Assembly: GCF_031569985.1 (NCBI RefSeq)
Contig: NZ_JAMQKA010000002.1
Span: 1-64,000 of the forward strand
Reading direction: 5' to 3'
Length of the DNA: 64,000 nt
Source of the DNA: JAMQKA01 sp031569985
Lineage (GTDB): Bacteria; Bacteroidota; Rhodothermia; Balneolales; Balneolaceae
A program made the translations under genes and the position numbers. Positions 1 to 9,337 of this stretch are shown piece by piece (position 1 is the first letter of the stretch; each line of letters begins with the position of its first letter). The notes under the pieces were generated by a model. That model saw nothing but the letters and a program-made list of their open reading frames with translations, did not search any database and was not told the origin of the DNA.

Positions 1-126
1 GTTGGGAAGATTGATGATTATGAGCCCAATCGCTATAGCGATAGAACAACAAGAGCCGTATGACGGGAGACTGTCACGTACGGTTCTGTGAGGGCCTTGG
101 GGTGAAATTCCCCTTGGCTACTCGAC
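1..126 (+). mobile_element. 3' end of a group II intron (domains V and VI)
   Basis: Positions 53-87 match bacterial group II intron domain V: GAGCCGTA, a short hairpin, then CGTACGGTTCT. A domain VI-like hairpin follows at about 91-118, and the sequence ends in the CTACTCGAC-type 3' boundary near 126. From base 1 a frame stays open to a TGA at 61-63 that overlaps domain V. It may be the last 20 residues of the intron-encoded reverse transcriptase, but too little is present to prove that. The rest of the intron lies outside the window. The exact 3' splice position is estimated. Confidence 0.85.
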
Positions 127-750
127 TAATTATGAATTTTAGTGTATACCAATTCTATCTACCCGATCGCAATAGCTCTTTTGTTACTTGAATTCGAACG
201 TTTAACTATAGTGAAGTCGATAACTTCACTACCCTGAAGTGGTCTGTGTTACTATGTGGAGGGATCTGGTTACTAGAGCAGTCAATATCCGGCACGAACC
301 TGCACACATTTGCTGCGCGATCTCAGTAATGTCCCACACTGTGGGCTCGCAAAGCCTTAAAAGGCAGGATGGAACTCGTCCAGGCTATTTGAGTTTATAA
401 TTCGTGATCGCCGGGTTTTAAAATACCTGCCTTATATGGGAAAATAAGGTGAATACATTTGAACCTGAGACGATCCGTTAATGTTGAAACATATCAGCTA
501 GCTCGAATTCTAATCAATTTGATTAATTGAGTTGGTCAGCTATAAATCTGATTACAGTGATAAAGAACCCACATTGCATGTAAATGATCTGGTTCGGATT
601 CTCACCGAAAAGTGGGTTACAATCAGCTAATAGGGAAAGATTAAACATTCGTGAGAAATACGAACTAGCACTCCAAGAGTAGGAAGTGTATAACTAAACT
701 GGTTCCTGCTGCATTACCATAATTCTAATCCTAAATAACAGGAGAGTCAT
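127..750. other. Long non-coding stretch before the SusC gene
   Basis: No supported ORF is present on either strand. It contains several short inverted repeats, for example GTGAAGTCGATAACTTCAC near 210-228 and a GGCAGG/CCTGCC pair near 362-433. It is probably the 5' leader and promoter region of the susCD operon, and may contain decayed intron-flanking DNA. A good ribosome-binding site (AGGAG) precedes the ATG at 751. I could not assign a promoter with confidence. Confidence 0.4.
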
Positions 751-3700
751 ATGTCAGCAACAGCTACAAAAAGGCTGCTGATACTGCTGACTCTCGGGCT
801 ATTTGCTTCAAGCCAAATCGCGTTAGCCCAGCATACAGTCAGTGGTACAGTTACAGCCGAAAGTGATGGATCTACCCTACCGGGTGTAAACATTTTAATT
901 CAAGGTACTAACCAGGGAACTGCCACAGGTCCCAATGGTCAATATAAATTGACGGTACCGAATGCCAGTGATACCCTGGTGTTTTCATTTATCGGCTTTG
1001 AAACTCAGAGAGTTCCGGTTCAAGGCCGTAGTGAAATTAATATCGTAATGAGCGAGATGGCCGTCGAGGCCGGGGAAGAGCTGGTCGTTGTAGGTTACGG
1101 CGTGCAGCAAAAAAGTGACCTGACTGGTTCCATTTCCAGTGTCGATTCCGAGGATATCAGTAAGATTTCCACTCAATCTCTGACTAACGCCCTGCAGGGC
1201 AAGGTGTCAGGTGTTCGGGTAACCCCCACCAGCGGGCGCCCCGGTGATGAACCCGAGGTTCGCATTCGCGGTGTGGGAACATTAAACAACTCCTCCCCGC
1301 TTTATGTGGTGGATGGGATGCTGCTCGACGACATCTCATTCCTTTCTCCCCAGGATGTTGAATCGGTGGAAGTGCTCAAAGATGCTTCTGCTACGGCCAT
1401 TTACGGTTCCCGCGGAGCCAATGGCGTCGTACTTATCAGCACGAAAGAAGGCCGCTCCGGACAACCACAGATATCAGTACGGACCTCTTACGGACTCCAG
1501 CGAGTAAACAAAAAAATTGAAATGGCGAATGCAGCCGAATATGCCATGCTCGCCAATGAGTCTGCTGCCAACGAAGGCCGCCCACAGGTCTTTCAAAATC
1601 CAGACCAGTTCGGCCAGGGCACCAATTGGCAAGACCTGCTAATTGATGACAACGCCCCTCTTCAACGGTACAACATTTCGGCCAGTGGCGGTTCGGACCA
1701 GATGACATACAACGTCAGCGCCAACTTTTATGATGAAAAAGGGGTGTTCAGAGATGCCGATTTCCAGCGCTTGACGTTTCGAGCAAACAATGAATATCTG
1801 CTTAGCGATAATGTGACGTTTGGGCACAACCTGTCGTTTATTCGAAATGATCGAAAAAATGAACCGGGCGATATCGTGAATGTAGCACTACGGGCCGACC
1901 CGACCGTTCCGGTTCGCAATGATAGTGGAGAATTCGCTAATACGACTGTCAACGGAGGAGATGTCAACCCGGTGGCCTCGGTCTTTTATAACCGAAACGA
2001 CAATTTTAAATACCGTACAACCGGTACAGCTTACCTCGAAATCGATTTCCTGGAAAACTTCCGGTTTAAATCCAATGTCGGTGTCGACTGGGGTCGGGAT
2101 GAGCGAAAAAATTATAATCCCGAATATTTTGTCTCTTCAATCCAGAGTAACCAAAACAGCTCCTTAAATGTCACCGAAGATCGCGAACTCAACTGGTTAA
2201 ATGAAAACACCCTCAGTTACAATAATGAGTTCGGGATTCACAGGGTAGATGCCGTCGCAGGTGTTACCTACCAGGAATTTGTATTTGAAAATATGGGTGG
2301 ATCCCGCCAAAATTTCCCGGGTGATGACCCGATATTCTGGTACCTGAATGCCGGCGATCCCGACAGCCAGACCAACTTCAATACTTCCAATTCCTGGGGT
2401 ATTATTTCTTACTTGGCACGTGTCAATTATGTGTATGACGATCGATATCTGCTTACGGGAACCTTCCGTCGCGATGGATCTTCTAAGTTCGCGGACCGGC
2501 ACCGCTGGAGTAATTTCCCATCCGTGGCCGTAGGCTGGAGGATCTCCAACGAGGACTTCATGCAGAATGTGGAGACACTCAACAACCTTAAGCTGCGTGC
2601 CAGCTGGGGCCTGATCGGTAATGATAAGATCCCATCAGGTGAAGCGATTCCTACAGTGAACTCCGGTCTGGTCTCTGTGTTCGGTCCTGACCAGTCGCTG
2701 AGTCCCGGGGCAACGGTAACGGCTCTTTCAAATCCCGATCTGCGATGGGAGGAGACCGAACAGCTTGATATCGGGCTGGAAGTTGGGCTCTGGGAAGATC
2801 GCCTGACAGCAGAGGTTGATTGGTACCGGAGGGAAACGAAGGATATCCTTGTTCGCGTACCGATCCCGGATATCGTGGGTGTAAATACGGCGCCCATTGT
2901 TAATGCCGCCAAAGTGCTGAACCGGGGCTTCGACGTCGGTTTAAACTGGCGTGGCAGTAATGGCGATTTCACCTATTCCATTGGGTTGACCGGTTCAACC
3001 GTACATAACGAAGTGCTTTCACTGGGCGCTCGTGAGGAGGCTATCCTTGGCGGTGACGTCCGAAATCTAGGTTTTGTTACCCGTACGGAAGAAGGACATC
3101 CCATCGGTGCCTTCTATGGGTGGAAACAAGCAGGTATCTTCCAGGATCAGGAAGAAATTGACAACTCGGCCACGCGTGGTGGAGAGCAGCCGGGAGATAT
3201 CAAGATTGCCGATATTAACGGTTTTGACGATGAAGGAAATCTTACCGGTGAGCCGGATGGCGTAATAAATGACGCTGACAAAACCTATTTAGGGTCTCCG
3301 ATTCCTGACTTCAACTTTGGCTTGAACTTTTCGGCCAATTACAAACAATTCGACCTGGCTCTCGATCTCGATGGACAAATGGGTGGCCAGGTTGTGTATG
3401 GTCGTCAGGCGATACGTGGATTCCGACTACTTAATTATGAAGAGTTCTACCTGGACCGCTGGACGGGACCGGGAACGAGCAATGACGAGCCGCGTATCAC
3501 GGAGTCGGGTCATAATTATGAGGTCCTCGACCGGTTTATTTACGACAGTGATTTCTTGCGACTTCGAAATGTTCAGCTTGGATATACACTTCCGGTGAAT
3601 ATTACCGGTCAGATGGATATCCAGCGTGCGCGCATCTTCCTGAATGCGACGAATGTGCTAAGATTTGACAAATATGCCGGCTATACACCTCAGATCGGTG

Positions 3701-3786
3701 GAGGCGAAGTTATCTCAACCGGTATTGACAGAGGTACCTATCCCGTACCCTCATCGTATATGGTCGGTCTGGAACTGCAATTTTAG
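751..3786 (+). CDS. SusC/RagA-family TonB-linked outer-membrane transporter
   Basis: This is a TonB-dependent outer-membrane channel that imports oligosaccharides captured by its SusD partner, encoded next. The 1011-residue protein has a signal peptide ending near residue 26 (AlaGln), then a carboxypeptidase-regulatory-like domain (about 28-105) and a TonB box-like stretch (ELVVVGYG, about 110-118). A plug domain follows to about 235 with the family signature VRIRGVGT and ATAIYGSRGANGVVLI. The remainder is a beta barrel ending in an aromatic residue (LQF). The length is normal for the family. The start is supported by an AGGAG site. It is the first gene of a polysaccharide utilisation locus with SusD, two GH144-type enzymes and a GH3 enzyme, so a glucan-derived oligosaccharide, probably beta-1,2-linked, is the inferred cargo. 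Confidence 0.95.
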   Translation: MSATATKRLLILLTLGLFASSQIALAQHTVSGTVTAESDGSTLPGVNILIQGTNQGTATGPNGQYKLTVPNASDTLVFSFIGFETQRVPVQGRSEINIVMSEMAVEAGEELVVVGYGVQQKSDLTGSISSVDSEDISKISTQSLTNALQGKVSGVRVTPTSGRPGDEPEVRIRGVGTLNNSSPLYVVDGMLLDDISFLSPQDVESVEVLKDASATAIYGSRGANGVVLISTKEGRSGQPQISVRTSYGLQRVNKKIEMANAAEYAMLANESAANEGRPQVFQNPDQFGQGTNWQDLLIDDNAPLQRYNISASGGSDQMTYNVSANFYDEKGVFRDADFQRLTFRANNEYLLSDNVTFGHNLSFIRNDRKNEPGDIVNVALRADPTVPVRNDSGEFANTTVNGGDVNPVASVFYNRNDNFKYRTTGTAYLEIDFLENFRFKSNVGVDWGRDERKNYNPEYFVSSIQSNQNSSLNVTEDRELNWLNENTLSYNNEFGIHRVDAVAGVTYQEFVFENMGGSRQNFPGDDPIFWYLNAGDPDSQTNFNTSNSWGIISYLARVNYVYDDRYLLTGTFRRDGSSKFADRHRWSNFPSVAVGWRISNEDFMQNVETLNNLKLRASWGLIGNDKIPSGEAIPTVNSGLVSVFGPDQSLSPGATVTALSNPDLRWEETEQLDIGLEVGLWEDRLTAEVDWYRRETKDILVRVPIPDIVGVNTAPIVNAAKVLNRGFDVGLNWRGSNGDFTYSIGLTGSTVHNEVLSLGAREEAILGGDVRNLGFVTRTEEGHPIGAFYGWKQAGIFQDQEEIDNSATRGGEQPGDIKIADINGFDDEGNLTGEPDGVINDADKTYLGSPIPDFNFGLNFSANYKQFDLALDLDGQMGGQVVYGRQAIRGFRLLNYEEFYLDRWTGPGTSNDEPRITESGHNYEVLDRFIYDSDFLRLRNVQLGYTLPVNITGQMDIQRARIFLNATNVLRFDKYAGYTPQIGGGEVISTGIDRGTYPVPSSYMVGLELQF

Positions 3787-3844
3787 AGAGGGTTAAAAGG
3801 AACCTGTCAAACGAATTTTTAAAAGAGTGAAAGAGATTCTAGCT

Positions 3845-5701
3845 ATGAAATATTTAAACCAACGTTATAAGATACTAGTCAGCCTGTTGCTGGTCGGATT
3901 GTTAGCGGTTGGCTTTTCAGGCTGCGAAGATCAGTTACTAGACAAGAAACCTCGTGGAGAACTCACCCAGGAGAGTTTCTTTGAAACGGAACAACATGCC
4001 ATACAGGCCACCAACGCCTCGTATGAAAAGCTGCGTGATTTCTGGGTCCATTCATTTGGATGGGTCGGAATGACCGATATCGCCTCCGACGACGCCTCAA
4101 AAGGCAGTACGCCGTCGGACAACCCGGAAATGCTGTCCATCGACAATTTCACGTTTACTCCCACCAACGGACTGTTTCGATTAACCTGGCAGGGGTACTA
4201 CCAGGGTATATTCCGTACCAACCTGGCGATCCAGAACATCCCGGGCATTGATATGGACACAACCCTGCGGGACCGGCTGGTGGGTGAAAACAAATTCATC
4301 CGTGCCTACCTCTACTTCTTTTTGGTCCGCGCATTTGGGGATGTCCCTTTGGTCCTGCAACCGCTCGAGCCCGACGAATTCCGTCAGCCGCGAGCCCCCG
4401 CCTCGGATGTCTACGACCAGATAGAGCAGGACCTGCTGGATGCCATCGAGGTTCTTCCGCTAAAATCAGAATATGCAGCTTCTAACCTCGGCCGGATTAC
4501 TCAGGGAGCGGCCCAGAGCTTGTTAGCCAAAGTTTACCTGTATCGGGATAAAAACGAGGAAGCTCTTCAGATGGCTGAGAATGTGATCAATTCCGGGGAA
4601 TACCAGCTTCTCGACGATTTCGACCAGATATTCAGGCCCGAAGGTGAGAATTCCTCTGAATCAATCTTTGAAATCCAGGCCGTTGCCAACTCCCAGGGGC
4701 TCGGCGGAGCGCCCTACGGCGTAATCCAAAGCGCTCGGGGTACACCCAACCTGGGCTGGGGATTCAATACGCCAAACCGCGACCTCTTGGAATCCTTTGA
4801 AGCTGGTGATCACCGGATGCAGTCTACTATGCTTTTCGTGCATGAGACACTGCCTTATGGTGAGGAAGATGTTGTCCGGGACAACTCCGGTATGAACGAT
4901 GAGCGATACAACCAAAAGGCGTTTGTGCCTCTAGATAGCCCGAGCGGGACCTTTAACGGCGGAACTAACATTCGGCGCATCCGCTACTCCGACGTAATTT
5001 TAATTGCCGCCGAGGCTGCTCAAAAAACAGGCGATGAAGCCACGGCCCGTGATTACGTCAACATGGTGCGTGAACGTGCTCGTGGTGACATGAATGCAAC
5101 GGTTGGGTTAGTTGTTGAACCGCTCTCCAGTGTGGTGGCCGACACTATCGGCATGTCCAATATGGAGGATCATGTCTTTATCCGCTATGCCAATATTGGC
5201 GGTCCCGCCGATGGAGCCGGGCTCGAAAGCCTCGACTGGGAGCTGGTTAACAACGACCAGACGCTGCAGGTTAATACCCTCGACCTGATCACATCAATTG
5301 ATGGTGTTTCAGTTACCAGTGTGAGCGACTTCAACAATGAGATGAGCTCAAAAGATCCCGGGCAGCAGATAGCGGTAACAGTTGAGCGGGTAACCCAAAC
5401 GTTCAGCAATGGCCAGCTATCGACCAATACAGAAACAGTTGTTGCCACCATGACCACAGAAGAACTACTGCCTGATGTTAGTTCCAGCGGTCAGCAACTG
5501 CTTGAGGATATCTGGCACGAACGGCGCGTTGAATTGGCAATGGAGCAGCAACGCTTTTTCGATATCCAGCGGCAGGGACGTGCCGGTGAGCTATTGCGAG
5601 CCCAGGGCAAGGAGTACCAGGATGACAAACACAATGTCTATCCCATCCCGCAGTCGGAGCTCGATCTGAACTCTGAGATGCAGCAAAACCCAAATTATTA
5701 G
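3845..5701 (+). CDS. SusD/RagB-family glycan-binding lipoprotein with PDZ-like insert
   Basis: This surface lipoprotein captures glycans and lids the SusC channel. I start it at the ATG at 3845; an in-frame GTG at 3827 would add six residues. The lipobox is GFSGC with Cys27. The usual SusD TPR-like fold follows, with the conserved YVNMVRERARG helix near residue 405 and the IWHERRVELA helix near residue 558. Normally a short loop separates these two helices. Here about 100 residues (roughly 440-542, nt 5160-5470) are inserted, and they read like a PDZ domain: a GPADGAGL-type loop, DLITSIDGVSV, SVSDFNNEMSS and PGQQIAVTVER. The C-terminal NVYPIPQSEL motif is normal. The protein is therefore longer than most SusD proteins. 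What the PDZ-like module binds is unknown. Confidence 0.93.
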   Translation: MKYLNQRYKILVSLLLVGLLAVGFSGCEDQLLDKKPRGELTQESFFETEQHAIQATNASYEKLRDFWVHSFGWVGMTDIASDDASKGSTPSDNPEMLSIDNFTFTPTNGLFRLTWQGYYQGIFRTNLAIQNIPGIDMDTTLRDRLVGENKFIRAYLYFFLVRAFGDVPLVLQPLEPDEFRQPRAPASDVYDQIEQDLLDAIEVLPLKSEYAASNLGRITQGAAQSLLAKVYLYRDKNEEALQMAENVINSGEYQLLDDFDQIFRPEGENSSESIFEIQAVANSQGLGGAPYGVIQSARGTPNLGWGFNTPNRDLLESFEAGDHRMQSTMLFVHETLPYGEEDVVRDNSGMNDERYNQKAFVPLDSPSGTFNGGTNIRRIRYSDVILIAAEAAQKTGDEATARDYVNMVRERARGDMNATVGLVVEPLSSVVADTIGMSNMEDHVFIRYANIGGPADGAGLESLDWELVNNDQTLQVNTLDLITSIDGVSVTSVSDFNNEMSSKDPGQQIAVTVERVTQTFSNGQLSTNTETVVATMTTEELLPDVSSSGQQLLEDIWHERRVELAMEQQRFFDIQRQGRAGELLRAQGKEYQDDKHNVYPIPQSELDLNSEMQQNPNY

Positions 5702-5712
5702 TCTGAACTCAT

Positions 5713-5746
5713 GGAAGGCCTCTGTGGATAGGGGCCTTCCTTTTTT
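5713..5746 (+). terminator. Rho-independent terminator after susD
   Basis: A GGAAGGCC/GGCCTTCC stem with a 12-base loop is followed by six T residues, 12 bases after the susD stop. It separates susCD from the downstream hydrolase genes, which presumably have their own promoter. Confidence 0.85.
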
Positions 5747-6074
5747 CAATTCGATTCTGGTGGAGGTTCTTTCAGGGCAAAAAGGGGAGGTCAATTCAAG
5801 CTTTAAAAAGTTTTGTTTCTCAATTGAATATGTGGCTGGGTCTGAGGTTATCTTTTCTACGTGTTTAGTTGACGAGGTTGAGTAGATAGGCTTTATCACT
5901 AGCGCGGGAATTAATTCCCGCGCTGTGGATATGCACAGATCTTCTGTGACCCAGATTAATCAGAATTACCATCGGGATTTTACTGTCTGAGTTTTGTCAT
6001 TTACTTCTGTTCCCAGACTTTTAACAGAAATCGTGATGGCTTTTTATAAAAACCAATACTAAAGCTGTAGAAGC
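5747..6074. other. Intergenic region with a perfect 24-bp palindrome
   Basis: No ORF is supported here. Positions 5901-5924 form a perfect palindrome (arms AGCGCGGGAATT), either a symmetric cruciform or an operator. It has no T-run, so it is not an obvious terminator. The promoter of the gene at 6075 should lie in this interval, but I cannot place it. Confidence 0.4.
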
Positions 6075-7478
6075 ATGGAAAAAGTACTTTCAGACTATTC
6101 AAAGAAAAGTTTCGCAATATTCACCTTTGTAATAACCTGTGTGCTGTTCCTGGCTCCGGCCAGCACAACTTGGGCCCAGGAAGCGGCAGCGGAAAAACAG
6201 CGTATCACCGCCGATTCCCTGATGACGCTGGTGCAGCACAATACGTTCCAGTATTTCTGGGACGGGGCCGAACCCAACTCGGGCATGGCTCGAGAGCGTT
6301 TTCATGTCGATGGAGTATATCCCCAGGATGATAAAAACGTAGTGACGTCTGGTGGCAGCGGGTTTGGCATTATGGCGATTGTTGTGGGCATGGAGCGCGG
6401 TTTCATCACACGTGAGCAGGGCGTAGCACGGTTGGAGAAAATCACCAATTTTCTGGAAAATGCCGATCGCTTCCACGGCGCCTGGCCGCACTGGATGTAT
6501 GGCGAAACAGGCGAAGTAAAACCATTTGGCCAGAAGGACAATGGGGGCGATCTTGTCGAAACCTCATTCCTGGTGCAGGGACTGCTTACGGCGCGCCAGT
6601 ACCTGCGCGGGGGCAATGACAGAGAGCAAAAACTTGCGGCTAAAATGGACGAATTGTGGCGCGAGGTGGAATGGGACTGGTACCGCCGGGGAGGCCAGGA
6701 TGTACTCTACTGGCACTGGTCGCCAGATTACGGGTGGGAGATGGATTTCCCGCTGGAAGGATACAATGAAGTGCTGATAACATACGTCCTGGCCGCTTCA
6801 TCTCCCACTCACGGCATTCCCGCCAAGGTATACTACGAGGGCTGGGCGCGAAGTGGTGCCATAGACACCACCATATTTACCTATGGGCACAAACTGTCTC
6901 TTAAACACAATGGGGCTCTGAAGTACGGTGGTCCCCTGTTCTGGGAGCATTACTCTTTTTTGGGACTCGATCCGAGAGGCCTCTCCGACCGATATGCCGA
7001 TTACTGGAAACACAATGTTAATCATACCCTGATTAACCGACAGTGGTGCATACAAAATCCCAATGATTACGAGGGATACGGCCCTGACTTGTGGGGACTA
7101 ACCGCCAGTTATACAGCGAATGATGACGGAAGTGTGGGTTACGCAGCCCACATGCCCGGTGAAGATCGGGATCGCGGAGTCATCTCGCCTACTGCAGCTC
7201 TCTCCTCGTTCCCTTATACTCCCAATTACTCCATGGATGTACTCCGAAACCTGTATTACAACTACGGGGACAGAACATTTGGTAAATATGGATTCTATGA
7301 CGCTATGAGTGTGGAAAAGAATTTCTACCCTGAACGGTACCTGGCCATAGACCAGGGCCCCATTGTGGTGATGATGGAGAACTACCGGACCAACCTGTTG
7401 TGGAACCTGTTCATGTCGGCGCCGGAAGTGCAGAATGGCTTGGAGAAACTCGGTTTTGATAGTCCACACTTGAACTAG
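6075..7478 (+). CDS. GH144-type glucanase (glucoamylase-like domain), secreted
   Basis: This is a 467-residue secreted enzyme with the glucoamylase-like (alpha/alpha) barrel of PF10091/COG5368. That family includes the GH144 beta-1,2-glucanases and sophorohydrolases of Bacteroidota. The signal peptide ends near residue 35 (STTWAQ). Family features visible in order are FQYFWDGAEPNSGMA, FGIMAIVVGMERG, GGDLVETSFLVQGLL, WHWSPDYGWEM, GYNEVLITYVLA, GGPLFWEHYSFLGLDPRGL and YGPDLWGLTASY. No lipobox is seen, so it is probably periplasmic. It shares all these motifs with the next gene at 7806. Together with GH3 at 9338, a beta-1,2-glucan depolymerisation role is the best inference; a different linkage cannot be excluded. 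Its TAG stop is completed by the first base of a MITE. Confidence 0.85.
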   Translation: MEKVLSDYSKKSFAIFTFVITCVLFLAPASTTWAQEAAAEKQRITADSLMTLVQHNTFQYFWDGAEPNSGMARERFHVDGVYPQDDKNVVTSGGSGFGIMAIVVGMERGFITREQGVARLEKITNFLENADRFHGAWPHWMYGETGEVKPFGQKDNGGDLVETSFLVQGLLTARQYLRGGNDREQKLAAKMDELWREVEWDWYRRGGQDVLYWHWSPDYGWEMDFPLEGYNEVLITYVLAASSPTHGIPAKVYYEGWARSGAIDTTIFTYGHKLSLKHNGALKYGGPLFWEHYSFLGLDPRGLSDRYADYWKHNVNHTLINRQWCIQNPNDYEGYGPDLWGLTASYTANDDGSVGYAAHMPGEDRDRGVISPTAALSSFPYTPNYSMDVLRNLYYNYGDRTFGKYGFYDAMSVEKNFYPERYLAIDQGPIVVMMENYRTNLLWNLFMSAPEVQNGLEKLGFDSPHLN

Positions 7479-7745
7479 GGCCTGTTAACACTAACTGGGT
7501 ACGCTGCGTTGCTGGCCGAAATGGGACCATCCAAGGCGCTGAGAGCGTTGTGTAGCCTTGTTACATGAGCGATCAGCAACACAGGATGGGACCATTTCGG
7601 GCGCAACCCCAAGGGCCAGGGCCCTTTTTCCGCAATCCGGCGTTCCCGCTTGCTAGTGTGAGGGACCCACACCACGCTCCCGGCGCCTTGGCTTACGGAA
7701 AAATGGCCTCTGGCACAGTGCACACAATTAGTGTTAACAGGCCCT
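7476..7745. mobile_element. MITE-like element, ~267 bp, perfect 17-bp TIRs, TA target duplication
   Basis: GGGCCTGTTAACACTAA at 7478-7494 is the exact inverse of TTAGTGTTAACAGGCCC at 7728-7744, and both ends are flanked by TA. No transposase is encoded. A second, internal near-palindromic pair (CCGAAATGGGACCATCC near 7518-7534 and its near-inverse near 7586-7602) suggests a deletion derivative of an IS or a foldback element. TA duplication fits IS630/Tc1-mariner-like or some IS5-group transposases. The left TA is part of the stop codon of the upstream gene. Confidence 0.85.
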
Positions 7746-7805
7746 AACCCATCATTCCGGAAAAAGTCCTTGTGGTACGTTGCCTTTTGAAATGATCCTA
7801 AATTA

Positions 7806-9311
7806 GTGTTCTATAACTTCAGGCATATACTAAGAGCTTGGCTAATCCTACAGCTGTTTGCTTTCTTCAGCATTATTGGCTGTGGCGATGACGCTACGGT
7901 AGCCCCGCCGACCGGAACCGTCCCTTCGGATTCAATTACCGTTGAGGAACGGCGTTTCCTGGACACCCTTCAGCGCGATACCTTCGATTGGTTCTGGGAG
8001 ACCACGAATCCACAAAATGGCCTCACCCCAGACCGCGCACCCAATCCGCCCTTTTCCAGTATTGCAGCAACAGGATTTGCTTTGTCCTCCTACATAGTGG
8101 GTAGTGAAAATGGCTACATAACACGAAGCCACGCCGCCGAACATACCTTGACAACCCTGGAATTTTTCTGGGATGCCCCGATGGGTCCCCAGCCTTCAGG
8201 GGTCTCCGGTTACAAAGGGTTCTACTACCACTTTCTGAAGATGGATACCGGGCATCGGTTCCAAAATGTAGAGCTTTCAACAATTGACTCCGCCCTGCTG
8301 TTTGCAGGAATGCTGTCCTCACAGGAATACTTTGACAAAAAGAACCCGACGGAGACACGCATTCGTGCCCTGGCTGATTCTATCTATTCCCGTGCCGAGT
8401 GGACGTGGTTCTATTCCAAAGATCACGAACCGTTGCTCAGCATGGGGTATCGCCCGGGCGAAGGATTCCTCGATGCTCACTGGCAGGGATACAACGAGGC
8501 GATGATCCTGTATATCCTGGCGCTGGGCTCACCGACTCATCCCATTAAGGCGGAGGCCTGGAACCGTTGGACCGACACTTACGAGTGGGAGACATTTCAC
8601 GGGCAGCCGCATGTCAACTTCACGCCCCTTTTCGGACATCAATACTCCCATATTTGGGTAGATTTCCGTGGCATTCAGGATGCCTTTATGCGCAGGGCGG
8701 GCATCGATTATTTCGAAAACTCCCGGCGGGCCACTATTGCACAACGGGAGTACGCCATCGCCAATCCGAATGGGTTCAGGGGGTATGGCAAAAATATCTG
8801 GGGGTTGACCGCCAGCGACGGTCCGGCTGATATTACCCGCCAGCTTAACGGGCAATCAGTACAGTTTCATACCTACTGGGCTCGGGGGGCAAGCGCGCTG
8901 TATGTCAATGATGACGGCACCATTGCCCCGACCGCGGCTGGTGGATCCATGCCATTCACTCCCGTCCGATCAGTCGATGCCCTCTACACCATGAAGCAGT
9001 CCTACGGCGAACGGCTCTACGGTGATTACGGATTCAGGGATGCCTTTAATCCTTCGTTTAGGTTTACGGATGTTCAAATGGATCGTGGGGATGTGGTAGA
9101 CTCTCAACAAGGATGGTTTAATGGTGATTACCTGGGGATCGACCAGGGTCCGATTTTACTGATGGTCGAAAATTATCGATCCGGGTTAATTTGGGAACTA
9201 ATGAAAGAAAATCCTTATATCCGCCGCGGCCTGGAACGTGCCGGTTTTGAGAATGGGTGGCTTGAAGATGAGTTTTCAAACCAGAAAAAAATGGATCAAA
9301 ATTTTGAATAA
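7806..9311 (+). CDS. GH144-type glucanase paralogue, lipoprotein
   Basis: This is a second glucoamylase-like (PF10091, GH144-type) enzyme of 501 residues, starting at GTG 7806. It has an N-terminal lipobox (FSIIGC, Cys near residue 26), so it is a lipoprotein, unlike its upstream paralogue. Shared motifs are FDWFWETTNPQNGL, FALSSYIVGSENGYI, GYNEAMILYILALGSPTH, YSHIWVDFRG, YGKNIWGLTASDGP and DDGTIAPTAAGGSMPF. The likely division of labour is one enzyme attacking polymer at the surface and one trimming oligosaccharides in the periplasm, as described for beta-1,2-glucan systems; here that is inference. It sits 26 bp upstream of the GH3 gene and is probably co-transcribed with it. Confidence 0.83.
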   Translation: MFYNFRHILRAWLILQLFAFFSIIGCGDDATVAPPTGTVPSDSITVEERRFLDTLQRDTFDWFWETTNPQNGLTPDRAPNPPFSSIAATGFALSSYIVGSENGYITRSHAAEHTLTTLEFFWDAPMGPQPSGVSGYKGFYYHFLKMDTGHRFQNVELSTIDSALLFAGMLSSQEYFDKKNPTETRIRALADSIYSRAEWTWFYSKDHEPLLSMGYRPGEGFLDAHWQGYNEAMILYILALGSPTHPIKAEAWNRWTDTYEWETFHGQPHVNFTPLFGHQYSHIWVDFRGIQDAFMRRAGIDYFENSRRATIAQREYAIANPNGFRGYGKNIWGLTASDGPADITRQLNGQSVQFHTYWARGASALYVNDDGTIAPTAAGGSMPFTPVRSVDALYTMKQSYGERLYGDYGFRDAFNPSFRFTDVQMDRGDVVDSQQGWFNGDYLGIDQGPILLMVENYRSGLIWELMKENPYIRRGLERAGFENGWLEDEFSNQKKMDQNFE

Positions 9312-9337
9312 TTATTAAACAGGCATAAAAAAGCAGT

